Positions 26,182 through 36,892 of a stretch of DNA of 59,062 bases are shown in pieces. Made by a program: the position numbers and the translations under genes. Under the pieces are notes generated by a model, which was given only the letters and a program-made list of their open reading frames with translations, did no database searches and was not told the origin of the DNA. Position 1 is the stretch's first letter. Each line of letters starts with the position of its first letter. This DNA comes from Flavobacteriales bacterium. GTDB taxonomy: Bacteria; Bacteroidota; Bacteroidia; CAIKAF01. Location of the stretch: contig JAOABX010000015.1 of the NCBI GenBank assembly GCA_026418175.1, positions 1-59,062 of the forward strand, written 5' to 3'.

Positions 26182-28218
26182 ATGAGTAAGCTGGATTCAA
26201 AAATTCCTGAAGGCCCACTGGAGCAAAAATGGACCAAGTACCGCTCTACGGTACCGTTGGTTAACCCTGCCAATAAGCGGAACTTGGAGATCATTGTAGT
26301 AGGTTCCGGCCTTGCCGGGTCATCAGCTGCTGCTACACTGGCAGAAATGGGCTATAAAGTAAAAGTATTTTGTTTTCAGGATTCACCCCGTCGGGCTCAC
26401 TCGATTGCTGCACAGGGCGGAATTAATGCTGCCAAGAATTATCAAAATGATGGCGATAGTGTATATCGTTTGTTTTATGATACCATTAAAGGGGGCGATT
26501 ATCGTTCCCGCGAAGCCAATGTATATCGTTTGGCCGAAGTGAGCGGAAATATTATTGACCAGTGTGTAGCCCAAGGGGTTCCACTGGCTCGTGAATATGG
26601 CGGTTTGTTGAGCAACCGTTCATTTGGCGGGACTCAGGTTCAGCGTACGTTTTATGCAGCCGGCCAAACCGGTCAGCAATTATTGCTTGGTGCATACAGT
26701 GCTCTACAACGCCAGGTTGGATTAGGGAATGTACAAATGTTCGCTCGCCATGAAATGCTGGAACTTGTTACCATTGATGGTAAAGCCAGAGGTATTATTG
26801 CTCGAAATTTAGTTACCGGTGAATTGGAACGTCATTTTGGCCATGCAGTATTACTTTGCAGTGGTGGCTATGGGAATGTTTTCTTCCTTTCAACCAATGC
26901 TATGGGAAGTAATGTGACAGCAGCCTGGAAAGCACATAAAAAAGGAGCATTCTTTGGAAATCCTTGTTTTACACAGATACATCCTACTTGTATTCCGGTT
27001 TCGGGAGAACATCAATCCAAGTTGACGTTAATGTCAGAGTCATTGCGCAACGATGGAAGAATTTGGGTACCTAAAAAGAAAGAAGATGCCGAAGCCATTC
27101 GCGCCGGTAAAAAGAAAGCCAGTGATATTCCTGAAGAAGACCGAGATTATTATTTGGAAAGAAGGTATCCGGCTTTTGGGAACTTGGTGCCCCGAGATGT
27201 GGCTTCCAGAGCAGCTAAAGAACGTTGTGATGCTGGATATGGGGTAAATGCTACCGGTCAGGCTGTATTTCTAGATTTTATGTATAACATGAAAGAAAAA
27301 TACGGAAGGGCCGAAGCTACGAAGCGAGGAATTAGCAATCCTACCGATGCGCAACTCAAAGAATTGGGAAAAGAAGTAATCAAAGAAAAATATGGTAACC
27401 TGTTTGATATGTACAAACAGATTACCGGGGTTGACCCTTATGAAGAACCCATGCAAATATACCCTGCGGTACATTATACCATGGGCGGTTTGTGGGTAGA
27501 TTATAACTTAATGACTACCATCCCCGGATTATATGCATTGGGAGAAGCCAATTTTAGCGACCATGGGGCGAATCGTTTGGGCGCTTCTGCGTTGATGCAA
27601 GGCTTAGCTGACGGGTACTTTGTTATTCCATATACCATTGGAGCATACTTAAGTACCGAAGTAAGCAGGATGAGTGCTGAAAAAGAAAAACCGGATGCCA
27701 TTGATAAAATAAAAACCAAACATCCCGCCTTTGATGAAGCCGAAAAAGCAGTGAAAGATCGCATTGAAAAATTGTTGAGTATCAACGGAACTAAACCGGT
27801 AGATTATTTCCATAAGCGGTTAGGAAAGGTAATGTGGGATAAATGCGGAATGGCGAGAAATGCAGAAGGATTAAAATGGGCCATCGAAGAAATCCGTAAA
27901 ATTCGCGAAGAGTTTTGGAAAGATGTTCGTGTACCTGGCACCAATGAAGAGTTTAATCCGGAATTAGAAAAAGCCGGACGAGTAGCTGATTTTCTGGAGC
28001 TGGGAGAATTGATGTGTATTGATGCACTACATCGCAACGAATCATGCGGAGGTCATTTTCGTGAAGAATACCAAACAGAAGATGGAGAGGCACTTCGTGA
28101 TGATGAAAACTATGCCTATGTAGCTGCATGGGAATACAAGGGGGATGGCCAATATGAGCTTCACAAAGAAGAACTCAAGTTTGAAGCGATTAAAATTGCA
28201 CAGCGTTCTTATAAATAA
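26182..28218 (+). CDS. sdhA: Succinate dehydrogenase flavoprotein subunit
   Basis: Catalytic FAD subunit that oxidises succinate in the TCA cycle. The 678-residue protein has the dinucleotide fold [12 protein letters not shown] (39-50), the covalent-flavin histidine H73 in [11 protein letters not shown], and the capping and FAD-binding motif [18 protein letters not shown] in the second half. The length and insertions are typical of the menaquinone-linked Bacteroidota enzyme. Middle gene of sdhCAB. Confidence 0.96.
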   Translation: MSKLDSKIPEGPLEQKWTKYRSTVPLVNPANKRNLEIIVVGSGLAGSSAAATLAEMGYKVKVFCFQDSPRRAHSIAAQGGINAAKNYQNDGDSVYRLFYDTIKGGDYRSREANVYRLAEVSGNIIDQCVAQGVPLAREYGGLLSNRSFGGTQVQRTFYAAGQTGQQLLLGAYSALQRQVGLGNVQMFARHEMLELVTIDGKARGIIARNLVTGELERHFGHAVLLCSGGYGNVFFLSTNAMGSNVTAAWKAHKKGAFFGNPCFTQIHPTCIPVSGEHQSKLTLMSESLRNDGRIWVPKKKEDAEAIRAGKKKASDIPEEDRDYYLERRYPAFGNLVPRDVASRAAKERCDAGYGVNATGQAVFLDFMYNMKEKYGRAEATKRGISNPTDAQLKELGKEVIKEKYGNLFDMYKQITGVDPYEEPMQIYPAVHYTMGGLWVDYNLMTTIPGLYALGEANFSDHGANRLGASALMQGLADGYFVIPYTIGAYLSTEVSRMSAEKEKPDAIDKIKTKHPAFDEAEKAVKDRIEKLLSINGTKPVDYFHKRLGKVMWDKCGMARNAEGLKWAIEEIRKIREEFWKDVRVPGTNEEFNPELEKAGRVADFLELGELMCIDALHRNESCGGHFREEYQTEDGEALRDDENYAYVAAWEYKGDGQYELHKEELKFEAIKIAQRSYK

Positions 28219-28239
28219 AAATTTTTTAGATTACTTTTT

Positions 28240-29031
28240 ATGAGTAAAGAAGGAATGAACCTGACCCTGAAAGTATGGCGTCAGAAAAATGCAAAGTCTG
28301 AAGGCAAACTGGTAACATATCAGGTATCTGATATTTCGCCCGATATGTCATTCCTTGAAATGTTTGATGTGCTGAATGAACAGCTCATCTCCAAAGGAGA
28401 AGATCCTATTGCCTTTGATCACGATTGCCGCGAAGGGATTTGCGGAATGTGCAGCATGTTCATCAATGGAAGGGCGCATGGGCCGCTTACTGGGGTTACT
28501 ACTTGCCAGTTGCACATGCGTTCATTCAAAGATGGCGATACCATTGTGGTTGAGCCATGGAGAGCGAAGGCATTTCCCGTAATTAAGGATTTAGTGGTAG
28601 ATCGTTCGGCTTTTGACCGTATCATTGCCAAAGGTGGATTTATTTCTGTAAATACAGGGAGTGCCCGGGATGCAAATAATATTCCTATTCCAAAGCAAAA
28701 TGCTGATGAAGCCTTTGAAGCAGCCGCTTGCATTGGTTGTGGTGCTTGCGTAGCAACCTGCAAAAATAGTTCTGCCATGTTGTTTGTGTCTGCTAAGATT
28801 TCTCAATTAGCCTTGCTTCCTCAAGGGCAACCCGAACGATATCAGCGGGTTTTGAATATGGTGGAACAAATGGACAAAGAAGGTTTTGGAAACTGTAGCA
28901 ATACAGGAGCCTGTGAAGTAGAATGCCCCAAAGGTATTTCGTTAGAAAATATTGCCCGAATGAATCGTGATTTCCTCAAGGCAAGTCTTATTCAAAAGCC
29001 TAAAAAAGAAACTGGCGGAGGAGCTATGTAA
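28240..29031 (+). CDS. sdhB: Succinate dehydrogenase iron-sulfur subunit
   Basis: Relays electrons from SdhA to quinone. The 263 residues carry the [2Fe-2S] ligands C63, C68, C71 and C89 ([10 protein letters not shown] and TTC), then a [11 protein letters not shown] motif and a [11 protein letters not shown] motif for the [4Fe-4S] and [3Fe-4S] clusters. The extra residues between motifs fit the Bacteroidota branch. Last gene of the operon, followed by a terminator. Confidence 0.96.
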   Translation: MSKEGMNLTLKVWRQKNAKSEGKLVTYQVSDISPDMSFLEMFDVLNEQLISKGEDPIAFDHDCREGICGMCSMFINGRAHGPLTGVTTCQLHMRSFKDGDTIVVEPWRAKAFPVIKDLVVDRSAFDRIIAKGGFISVNTGSARDANNIPIPKQNADEAFEAAACIGCGACVATCKNSSAMLFVSAKISQLALLPQGQPERYQRVLNMVEQMDKEGFGNCSNTGACEVECPKGISLENIARMNRDFLKASLIQKPKKETGGGAM

Positions 29032-29053
29032 TCTTTTTATCTCTTTATACAGG

Positions 29054-29077
29054 AAGCCGACTCTGCCGGCTTTTTTT
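29054..29077 (+). terminator. Terminator of sdhCAB
   Basis: Stem AAGCCG (29054-29059) with CGGCTT (29067-29072), 7-nt loop, and a run of seven T overlapping the right arm. Confidence 0.75.
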
Positions 29078-29173
29078 ATCTAAATTTCGCTAAAAAGTTT
29101 TTGTTACAATCATTTTACATCCATGCATGGAAATTCCATATAGCAAGCGTGCGATTTAGTTTAACCCTTTAGC

Positions 29174-29938
29174 CTAATATGACATTAAAAATTTTAAAGT
29201 TTCAGCCAGGTATTCTTTAGGTTTTTCAGCATGAATCCAATGTCCACAATCTTCAATGGTAACAATATTGCTTTGCGGAAAATGATTTTTTATCATTGGT
29301 TCGTCAGCAGGGATAATATAATCACTTTTTGAGCCGCGAATAAATAATGTGGGGCCTGCATACCTGTAAGTTTCTGGTAGTTTTCTCCCAACTTCTTCGA
29401 TATTTCGGCTAATTACATCCAGGTTAAAACGCCAAGCTAATCGGTCATCTTTCCAGTATAAATTTTTTAGCAAAAATTGCCGAATGGCAAAATCATGAAT
29501 GTGTTTTTCTAAAATTGATTCTGCTTCTTTTCTTGATTGAATGCTAGAAAGAGGTACAGCACGCAAGGCATCAATAATTTCGGTATGATGTACGGGATAA
29601 TAGCGTGGAGCAATATCAGATACAATTAGTTTTCTTACTTTCTCAGGATATTTACAAGCCATAAACATGGCAGTTTTTCCACCCATGGAATGCCCCATTA
29701 AATGTATTGATGATAAACCTTCGTCAATCATTAATTCTACAAGATCTTCAGTCATAACTTCATAGTTCCATATATCACTATGGGGCGACTGTCCGTGATT
29801 ACGCTGATCAATAATATAGGTACAAAAGTGCTCGGCATAGCTTTTAGCTAAGGTGTTCCAGTTATCGGCTGTGCCAAATAATCCGTGTAAAATGAATAAG
29901 GGGAGCCCTTCACCGTACTTTCTAAAATGAAGTTTCAT
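29174..29938 (-). CDS. Alpha/beta hydrolase, YbfF-like esterase
   Basis: A 254-residue soluble alpha/beta-fold hydrolase. The oxyanion strand is [11 protein letters not shown] (18-28), the nucleophile is S84 in GHSMGG, and the catalytic histidine is in [11 protein letters not shown] (H233). The general family hydrolyses short acyl esters or thioesters; the substrate is not predictable. The ATG overlaps the pdxJ stop by 4 nt, so the two are co-translated. Confidence 0.9.
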   Translation of the reverse strand: MKLHFRKYGEGLPLFILHGLFGTADNWNTLAKSYAEHFCTYIIDQRNHGQSPHSDIWNYEVMTEDLVELMIDEGLSSIHLMGHSMGGKTAMFMACKYPEKVRKLIVSDIAPRYYPVHHTEIIDALRAVPLSSIQSRKEAESILEKHIHDFAIRQFLLKNLYWKDDRLAWRFNLDVISRNIEEVGRKLPETYRYAGPTLFIRGSKSDYIIPADEPMIKNHFPQSNIVTIEDCGHWIHAEKPKEYLAETLKFLMSY

Positions 29939-30648
29939 ACTAATTGTTTTTTATACATCTGGATGGTATTTTCTAATCCGAAATACAAGGCATCAGAAAT
30001 TAATGCATGACCAATGGATACTTCAAGTAATCTCGGAATATGTTGAGCAAAGTATTGCAGATTATCCAAATTCAAATCGTGACCTGCGTTGATCCCTAAT
30101 TCTACTTCATTAGCTGCTTTTGCTGCTAAGATGTAAGGAGCAATGGCTTTTTCGCGATTAATGAAATACTGACGGGCGTAGTGTTCTGTATATAACTCAA
30201 TTCGGTCTGTTCCGGTTTCTTTTGCACCCCTCACCATCTTTGGATCTGGTTCTACAAAAATAGAAGTGCGAATATTGTTCTGATGAAACTCTTGAATTAC
30301 TTCTTTTAAGAAATCGCGAAATTTGTTGGTGTCCCAGCCAGCATTTGAGGTTAATACATCCGGTGGATCGGGTACCAATGTAACTTGTGCCGGTTTTACC
30401 CGGGTAACCAATTGAATAAAGTCTGATGAGGGATAGCCTTCAATATTGAATTCAGTGGTAAGGGCTTCACTTAATTCAAATACATCACTATACCGAATAT
30501 GCCGTTGATCGGGGCGGGGATGAACCGTGATGCCGTCGGCTCCAAACCGCTCACAATCTAAGGCTACTTTTAATACATTCGGTATATTGCCACCCCTTGA
30601 ATTTCGTAGGGTAGCTATTTTATTAATGTTTACACTAAGTTTTGTCAT
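29935..30648 (-). CDS. pdxJ: Pyridoxine 5'-phosphate synthase
   Basis: Condenses 1-deoxy-D-xylulose 5-phosphate with 3-amino-2-oxopropyl phosphate in DXP-dependent vitamin B6 synthesis. The 237-residue TIM barrel has the N-terminal [17 protein letters not shown] and the phosphate/substrate motif [13 protein letters not shown], together with GINAGHDLN and [12 protein letters not shown]. Length is normal. First gene of a two-gene unit with the hydrolase. Confidence 0.96.
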   Translation of the reverse strand: MTKLSVNINKIATLRNSRGGNIPNVLKVALDCERFGADGITVHPRPDQRHIRYSDVFELSEALTTEFNIEGYPSSDFIQLVTRVKPAQVTLVPDPPDVLTSNAGWDTNKFRDFLKEVIQEFHQNNIRTSIFVEPDPKMVRGAKETGTDRIELYTEHYARQYFINREKAIAPYILAAKAANEVELGINAGHDLNLDNLQYFAQHIPRLLEVSIGHALISDALYFGLENTIQMYKKQLV

Positions 30649-30759
30649 TGTTATTCACTTTTCACACAACTGCTTTGGCAGAAGATTTGTTTAAATAAAT
30701 ATATTTACGGACAACTTATAACACTAAAATAGCGTTTAGTTAAGTATGATGTACTTTTT

Positions 30760-31419
30760 ATGATTGCAGAAGAGTTAATATCCAACGAAATTCCTCCTCT
30801 AAAAACCTCAGATAGTGGCCTGAAAGCATTAAGCTGGATGGAAGAATTCCGTATTTCGCATCTCCCCATCGTGAATCATCAAGATTTACTGGGAGTTATA
30901 TCAGAAGAAGATATTTTTAATCTTAATTCACCGGAAGAACCATTGGGCAATCATCGCCTATCATTATATAAGCCTTACGTAAAGAGCCATCAGCATATCT
31001 ATGAAATCATCAAGCTGGTTGCTGATCTTAATCTTAGTTTGGTGCCGGTTTTAGATGAACATGATAAATACCTTGGTGTAATTACGCTGCCAGATTTAAT
31101 TAAAAATTTAGCGGAACTTTCTTCTATTAAAGACAATGGGGCCATTTTGGTACTTGAAGTAAATGAACGGGATTATAATTTATCTCAAATAGCTCAAATT
31201 GTTGAAAGTAACGACTGCAGAATTTTAAGTGTTTATATTAATACTATTCCTGATTCAACCAAAATGGAAGTAATATTAAAATTAAATCGTACCGATCTTC
31301 GTGCCGTGTTGGCAACGTTTAACCGCTATAATTACATTGTAAAAGCTTCGTACAATGAAATTGGATATGATGATATGAAAGAGCGGTTTGATTTGTTGAT
31401 GAATTATCTCAATATGTAG
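30760..31419 (+). CDS. CBS-domain protein with ACT-like C-terminus
   Basis: A 219-residue protein with two CBS motifs (about 5-60 and 75-130), which usually sense adenine nucleotides, and a C-terminal ACT-like region (about 135-219). No catalytic domain. In Bacteroidota such a protein often sits near pdxJ and NAD kinase; here pdxJ is divergent upstream, and a T9SS cargo gene follows. Its regulated partner is unknown. Confidence 0.8.
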   Translation: MIAEELISNEIPPLKTSDSGLKALSWMEEFRISHLPIVNHQDLLGVISEEDIFNLNSPEEPLGNHRLSLYKPYVKSHQHIYEIIKLVADLNLSLVPVLDEHDKYLGVITLPDLIKNLAELSSIKDNGAILVLEVNERDYNLSQIAQIVESNDCRILSVYINTIPDSTKMEVILKLNRTDLRAVLATFNRYNYIVKASYNEIGYDDMKERFDLLMNYLNM

Positions 31420-31499
31420 ATTCATTAACAATTTTTTTATGTGATTTTTATTACTTAAGACACTCTTATGCACTTCTATCTTTACATTAATTTTCATAT

Positions 31500-33128
31500 A
31501 TGAATTTTCTTACTTATTACTTTCGCTTTATTTTCTTAACTTTTATTCTTGGACTTAGTTCATTAAATGGTACGGCTCAGCAAGTTGGGACATATAATGT
31601 ATTATTAGAACCATTTACCATTCCAAATATGCCGGGATTACAGTCCTATGTCTGGGGAATAACACCCTCAGGATACTGGGTGCTGATTGGGGGTAGAACA
31701 GACGGATTACATCGCCGACAGCCGAATTCAGCTTTTCTTGCCAGCGGAAACAATACTATTATTTATATGATTGACAGCGAGGAAGGCCTTATTTGGCAAC
31801 GTCCACTAAGTGAGCTTTCTGCTTCATTGAATGAACAGTTGCAGAGTACCAACATGGAGTTTTATCAGAATGGTAACAATCTGTATATCATTGGTGGATA
31901 TGGTTTTTCAGCAACGGCCAATGATCATATTACGCATCCGAACCTTACCATTGTTGATCTTAGCGGGTTAGAACAAGCACTAATCAATAATCAGCCGATA
32001 ACGAACTATTTCAGACAGATTACAGATCAGCGTATGGCTGTAACCGGTGGGCACCTGGGAATGTTTGGAGATGAATTTGTGCTGGTATGTGGTCAGCGGT
32101 TTGACGGAAGATACAATCCGCATGGCCCCACTCATGGCCCCGGTTTTTCGCAGCAATATACCAATTCTATCCGACGTTTTTCGATTCAGGATGATGGCAC
32201 TATATTTTCCATTCAAAATTATATTGCTACGGTTGATACCGTTAATCTCCACCGTAGGGACTATAATCTTACTCCGTTTGTACATTCCGGTCAGGAAGGG
32301 TATACAATCTGGACAGGAGTTTTTCAATATGATCAGGATTTACCTTACTTAAATACCGTAGATGTTACTTCTTCCGGTTATCAGGTGAATAATGGGTTTA
32401 ATCAATACCTCAGCCATTATCACTCTGCCAAACTTCCATTGTATGATTCGGTGAATAATGAAATGTATACAATATTTTTTGGCGGAATCAGTCAGTATTA
32501 TTACAATACTTCCAATATCTTGGTGCAAGATGATAATGTACCGTTTGTGAAAACAGTAAGCATGGTTAAACGTAATGCTTTGGGTACTATGACAGAGTAT
32601 CGAATGCCGGTAGAAATGCCCGGATATTTGGGAGCCAGTGCTGAGTTTATTCCGGCGAATACGTTGCCAATGTATATCAATAAAGTGGCAAAGCTTCACA
32701 CCCTGAATGCCGATACAGTACTGGCGGGATATATTGTGGGCGGTATCAATTCAAGTGCAGCAAATATTTTCTTTATAAATGATGGTACCCAAAGTTTTGC
32801 AGAAACAACCATATACAAAGTATGGCTGGCTCGTCCTGAAACCCATGCCGGCGGACTAACCGAAGTGCAGGATCCAAACAAGTGGAAGTTTGATATTTCA
32901 CCTAATCCTGCTCTAAACTGGGTATGCATACAGGGAACTGAACAGGCTGTTAACCGTGATTTTGAAATTTCACTTACTGATACAAAGGGAAGAAAGATTA
33001 AACAACTTTATTCAGGTAAATGGAATCAGCCTTTGTTTACAGATATTTCAGAACTTCCTTCCGGATTGTATTATGTGGTAATCCGAAGCGGGCAAGCCAT
33101 GCAGGTGGAAAAGTTAATCAAAGAATAA
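31500..33128 (+). CDS. Secreted kelch-like protein with T9SS sorting domain
   Basis: A 542-residue exported protein. Signal peptide 1-26 (ending GTAQQ), then a beta-rich body with repeated strands such as VWGITPSGYWVLIGG, NLYIIGGYGF and VLAGYIVGGI that suggest a kelch-like beta-propeller. The C-terminal 75 residues are a type-A sorting domain (WKFDISPNPALNW ... GLYYVVIRSG ... KLIKE). Function unknown. A strong bidirectional terminator follows. Confidence 0.8.
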   Translation: MNFLTYYFRFIFLTFILGLSSLNGTAQQVGTYNVLLEPFTIPNMPGLQSYVWGITPSGYWVLIGGRTDGLHRRQPNSAFLASGNNTIIYMIDSEEGLIWQRPLSELSASLNEQLQSTNMEFYQNGNNLYIIGGYGFSATANDHITHPNLTIVDLSGLEQALINNQPITNYFRQITDQRMAVTGGHLGMFGDEFVLVCGQRFDGRYNPHGPTHGPGFSQQYTNSIRRFSIQDDGTIFSIQNYIATVDTVNLHRRDYNLTPFVHSGQEGYTIWTGVFQYDQDLPYLNTVDVTSSGYQVNNGFNQYLSHYHSAKLPLYDSVNNEMYTIFFGGISQYYYNTSNILVQDDNVPFVKTVSMVKRNALGTMTEYRMPVEMPGYLGASAEFIPANTLPMYINKVAKLHTLNADTVLAGYIVGGINSSAANIFFINDGTQSFAETTIYKVWLARPETHAGGLTEVQDPNKWKFDISPNPALNWVCIQGTEQAVNRDFEISLTDTKGRKIKQLYSGKWNQPLFTDISELPSGLYYVVIRSGQAMQVEKLIKE

Positions 33129-33146
33129 TTCTAAATAACCTAAATA

Positions 33147-33178
33147 AAAAAGGGAGTAACCATAGTTGCTCCCTTTTT
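33147..33178. terminator. Bidirectional terminator between convergent genes
   Basis: A 14-bp stem with one G-U pair (33147-33160 with 33165-33178) and a CATA loop, with T-runs on both strands. It separates the T9SS gene from the DUF349 gene. Confidence 0.9.
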
Positions 33179-33195
33179 ATTGATAAATTATTTAA

Positions 33196-35100
33196 TTATT
33201 TCCCCATTTTTTGAAAGGCATTTTTAATCAATTGCCTTTTTTCTTCCAGGTGTGAAACTTCGTTTTTTAGCGATTCAATTTTCCCTTCATATTGCTTTCT
33301 AATTTGATCAGCATCCTTGGCATGTTTAAAAAATCCAAGGTTATTTTCAATTTGTGTTATTTCGTCCTGAAGTTTTCGAATGCGGTTACCTACATAGGTA
33401 CGTTCTTCTTTCAATAATGCTTCGGCATTGGGCGCCTGCAACATTTGTTCGAGCTTGAGTTTATATTCCATGCGGAATCGCTTATCTTGATCCATGTTCA
33501 TTTTTGCCATCAATCCATTCAGGGCTTGCTGAAATGATTTTTCAATGGCATTTTTTTCTTTTACAGGCACAAATCCAATTTCATTCCATTCTTGTTGCAA
33601 GGATTTTATTAGTTGCAAATTCTCTTCAATTGATTCAGCAGGAACAAGGGTGTTGATTTTTTCAATCAATGCTTTCTTTGCCTCTAAATTTGCTGCTTCC
33701 CGGTCGCTTTGTCCGGCAAAGTATTGTTCTTTAGCATGGAAAAACGTATCACAGGCTGCTCTGAATCTTGCCCAAATTTCGTCTGATTTTTTACGTTCTA
33801 CCGGCCCTATTTTTTTCCACTCGTTTTGCAAGTTTAATAATTGATGTGTGGTGTTTTTCCAGTCTGTACTATGCTGAAGTGCTTCGGCTTTTTCGCAAAG
33901 TTTTACTTTCTTTTCATAATTCTGCTTTAGCTCTTCTTGTATTTGCTTTAGCAATGCATGTTTTTTCTTGTAAAACTCGCGGCGTGCAAGTTTAAAACGT
34001 TCCCAAATACTTTCATTATATTGCTCAGGCACTCTTCCCGTTTTTTTCCAGGCTTCATCCAAATTTTGTACTTCTATTTCATTTTTTTTCCATTCCGGAA
34101 GTGATTTATAATTTACTGAAGCAATTGCTTCCATTTTTTCGCAAAGTGCTGTTTTGATTTCTAAGTTCTTTTGTCTTTCGGCTTCTCTGGCCTTTAAGAA
34201 ATCATCCCGCCGCTCATAAACTTTCTGAACCGTTTCTTTGAATTTTTCAAATATGCTTTTTGTATGTTCCTTGGGAACAGGACCAGTTTCACGCCATTCT
34301 TTTTGAATGGAATGTAAGAGTTCGATACTTTTTTGTATAGAGGGCATTTTCAAAAGCCCTTCAGTACGACGAATGAGATGTTGTTTAATTTCTAAGTTCT
34401 TTTTTAGCTCAACTTCATACAGCTCTTTGTTAATCTGAACAAATTCATAAAATTTATCAGAATAAAACTTATAATTTTTCCAAAGCTCTTCGGCTAGATT
34501 AGCCGGTACAGGGCCTATTGATGACCACTTTTCACGTAATGTATGAAATTTTTCAAATGCTTTTTTAATATCAGATTCTTCAGTGATAAGGTTTTTCAGT
34601 TCATGTACTACATCCTGCTTGGCTAAAAAATTTGCCTGCAATTGCTGTTCTTCCTTTTTTCTGATTTCATTCAGCCGATCGCTGTATTTCCTAATACCAT
34701 CCTTTAACTTATTCAGTGCTTCAGATGGAGTATAAAAGAAATCTTCCGGCTTGCCACCATCCTCTAAATAAGCACTATATAGCTTGTTTTTTTCTTCTTC
34801 CAGCAAATCCCGAAATCTTTTTTTCAGCACATTGAATTGCTTTCTGAATTCACGAATGCGATCAGATTGTAATACCTCATGTAAAATTTTTGCCAAGGAT
34901 GAAGCATCATGGTTATCATACGATTCAATTTCTTCTTCAAGCTCCGCCAAGGCTTCCTTTTCAGAGGCATCTTCTCCTTTAATTTCATCTGATGATGAAT
35001 TATCATGCAATTCATGCTCCTCTATGGGATTCTTAGCACTGTGATCGGGTGGATTCACAGGATGAACAGAGTTTTCAGTTTCGTCTGAATGTAAAATCAT
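33196..35100 (-). CDS. DUF349-repeat protein
   Basis: A 634-residue, highly charged, helical protein. The N-terminal about 60 residues are acidic and probably disordered. At least five DUF349 repeats follow, each with a (K/E)W...(I/T)G.VP signature: EKWSSIGPVP, KEWRETGPVP, EAWKKTGRVP, NEWKKIGPV and QEWNEIGFVP. The C-terminus (about 550-634) is a coiled coil. No enzyme motif. DUF349 proteins are common in Bacteroidota and their function is not well established. A promoter-like box lies 26-33 nt upstream. Confidence 0.88.
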   Translation of the reverse strand: MILHSDETENSVHPVNPPDHSAKNPIEEHELHDNSSSDEIKGEDASEKEALAELEEEIESYDNHDASSLAKILHEVLQSDRIREFRKQFNVLKKRFRDLLEEEKNKLYSAYLEDGGKPEDFFYTPSEALNKLKDGIRKYSDRLNEIRKKEEQQLQANFLAKQDVVHELKNLITEESDIKKAFEKFHTLREKWSSIGPVPANLAEELWKNYKFYSDKFYEFVQINKELYEVELKKNLEIKQHLIRRTEGLLKMPSIQKSIELLHSIQKEWRETGPVPKEHTKSIFEKFKETVQKVYERRDDFLKAREAERQKNLEIKTALCEKMEAIASVNYKSLPEWKKNEIEVQNLDEAWKKTGRVPEQYNESIWERFKLARREFYKKKHALLKQIQEELKQNYEKKVKLCEKAEALQHSTDWKNTTHQLLNLQNEWKKIGPVERKKSDEIWARFRAACDTFFHAKEQYFAGQSDREAANLEAKKALIEKINTLVPAESIEENLQLIKSLQQEWNEIGFVPVKEKNAIEKSFQQALNGLMAKMNMDQDKRFRMEYKLKLEQMLQAPNAEALLKEERTYVGNRIRKLQDEITQIENNLGFFKHAKDADQIRKQYEGKIESLKNEVSHLEEKRQLIKNAFQKMGK

Positions 35101-35125
35101 TTCCTTGAAATTTATAAAAGGACAA

Positions 35126-35133
35126 CAAAGATA
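35126..35133 (-). promoter_or_regulatory. -7 element of the DUF349 gene
   Basis: Minus-strand TATCTTTG, with TTTT 17 nt upstream as a degenerate -33 box. The ATG is 25 nt downstream. Confidence 0.5.
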
Positions 35134-35181
35134 GGGTTTTTCTGCGGATTAAAACATTGCTTTTTTAACTCATTTGCCGTG

Positions 35182-36891
35182 ATGAAAAATTTTACCTTTA
35201 TCAAAAATTTTGGTATGATATTCCGTTTTCTAACTTGTATATTATTCTTTGTATCATATAGTTTTTGTTGGGCACAATATTTAGGAAAGCAAGCCTATCA
35301 AAGTCTTCAGGCCCATGTTAAGTTTCTTTCGTCTGATGAATTGGAAGGCCGGCTAACCGGCACGGAAGGTGAACGAAGGGCGCATCAATACATCATTTCG
35401 CAATGGAAAAAAGCCCGAATTTCGCCAGCCGGAAGCAACGGATATTTACAGCCTTTTGAATTTACTTACCGGGTGGTGCCAGCAGATAACTGCCAGCTAA
35501 TATTAGAAAATTCTTCAGAAACCGGTGGTAAGAAATTAGGGATTGATGAATTTTATCCTGTATCTGGTAGCGGAAATGGTATTTTATCGGCAGAATGCGT
35601 TAAGGTGGGCTATGGTATTTATGCACCGGAATTAAATCATAATGATTATGCTGGCCATGCTGAAATTGAAGGAAAAATTTTTGTAATTGATGTTAGTAAT
35701 CCGGATGCAGGAAACGTTCATTCAAAATTTGCTGAGTTTGGTATCCAACAACGCATTGCCAAAGCCAAAGAAATGGGAGCCGTTGCTGTTATTTTTATCA
35801 ATCCATCAGGAAAAGGGGATGAACCTTCTCCAACAATTTCAACCAAAGTAAGTGCGTATGATATACCGATTGTTTTTGTGAAAGATGCTTCTTTATTTAA
35901 GGATGATGGATTTAATGTTACACTTAGTTTAAACTTAATTCGTGAAATGCGAACCGGAAACAATGTGTTAGGATTTATAAATAACAAAGCACCATATACG
36001 GTTGTTATTGGTGCACATTATGATCACTTGGGATACGGTGAAGAAAATTCATTGCATAAAGGAGCACGTGCTATTCATAACGGGGCAGATGATAATGCCA
36101 GCGGAACAGCTGTGATGATTGAACTGGCTAGGTATATAAAAAAATCAAAACTTAAAAAATTTAATTACCTCTTTATTGGATTTTCTGGTGAAGAGCTTGG
36201 TTTACTTGGTTCAGGCTATTTTACAAAGAGTAATTTGTTTGGTAAGTATCAAGTAAATTACATGCTGAATATGGATATGGTGGGACGCCTTGATTCTGTC
36301 GATCGAACAATTATAATTAATGGGGCAGGTACTTCCCCATTTTGGATATCTACTCTATCATCCATTCAGGCGGGCAACCTCAAAGTTAAAACTACTGAAA
36401 GCGGTATAGGACCGTCAGATCATACTTCGTTTTATTTGAAAGATATTCCGGTACTTCATTTTTTTACTGGCACGCATAAGGATTATCATAAACCAAGTGA
36501 TGATTGGGAAAAACTTAATATACAAGGAATGGTAGATGTGGCTAATTATATGCTTGCACTGATTGAGGCCAGTGAGAAAAATGGAAAGCTTGAATTCACC
36601 AAAACCAAAGAACCTGAAACCGGAAAGGTAAGTTCATTCAAAGTATCCTTGGGAGTTGTACCTGATTATGCTTATGAAGGTCATGGGATGCGTATTGATG
36701 GTGTAAGCGAAGGTAAACCGGCACAAAGAGCCGGATTAAAAGCCGGAGATATTATAATTCAAATGGGTGAAGAAAAGGTTAAAGATATTTATGCTTACAT
36801 GGCTGCTTTGGGGAAATTTGTGAAAGGCCAAACAATAGAAATTCGGTTTATTCGTGATGGCAAAGAATTAGTAGTAAATGTAACGTTTTAA
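35182..36891 (+). CDS. Secreted M28-family aminopeptidase with PA insert and PDZ domain
   Basis: A 569-residue exported zinc peptidase. Signal segment 1-31 (ends CWAQ), an M28 core interrupted by a PA-type insert (about 115-235), and a C-terminal PDZ domain (about 485-568). The two-zinc site is visible: GAHYDHLG, NGADDNASG, FSGEELGLLGS, NMDMVGRL and the final histidine in VLHFFTGTHKDYHKPSDDW. The PDZ probably guides substrates. Start is ATG 35182 rather than a GTG at 35179; an ATG within the signal is possible. Divergent from the DUF349 gene. Confidence 0.9.
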   Translation: MKNFTFIKNFGMIFRFLTCILFFVSYSFCWAQYLGKQAYQSLQAHVKFLSSDELEGRLTGTEGERRAHQYIISQWKKARISPAGSNGYLQPFEFTYRVVPADNCQLILENSSETGGKKLGIDEFYPVSGSGNGILSAECVKVGYGIYAPELNHNDYAGHAEIEGKIFVIDVSNPDAGNVHSKFAEFGIQQRIAKAKEMGAVAVIFINPSGKGDEPSPTISTKVSAYDIPIVFVKDASLFKDDGFNVTLSLNLIREMRTGNNVLGFINNKAPYTVVIGAHYDHLGYGEENSLHKGARAIHNGADDNASGTAVMIELARYIKKSKLKKFNYLFIGFSGEELGLLGSGYFTKSNLFGKYQVNYMLNMDMVGRLDSVDRTIIINGAGTSPFWISTLSSIQAGNLKVKTTESGIGPSDHTSFYLKDIPVLHFFTGTHKDYHKPSDDWEKLNIQGMVDVANYMLALIEASEKNGKLEFTKTKEPETGKVSSFKVSLGVVPDYAYEGHGMRIDGVSEGKPAQRAGLKAGDIIIQMGEEKVKDIYAYMAALGKFVKGQTIEIRFIRDGKELVVNVTF

Positions 36892-36892
36892 G

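Noticed and set aside
28419-28778. 119-residue minus-strand frame inside sdhB
   Set aside because: Shadow of the conserved iron-sulfur subunit.
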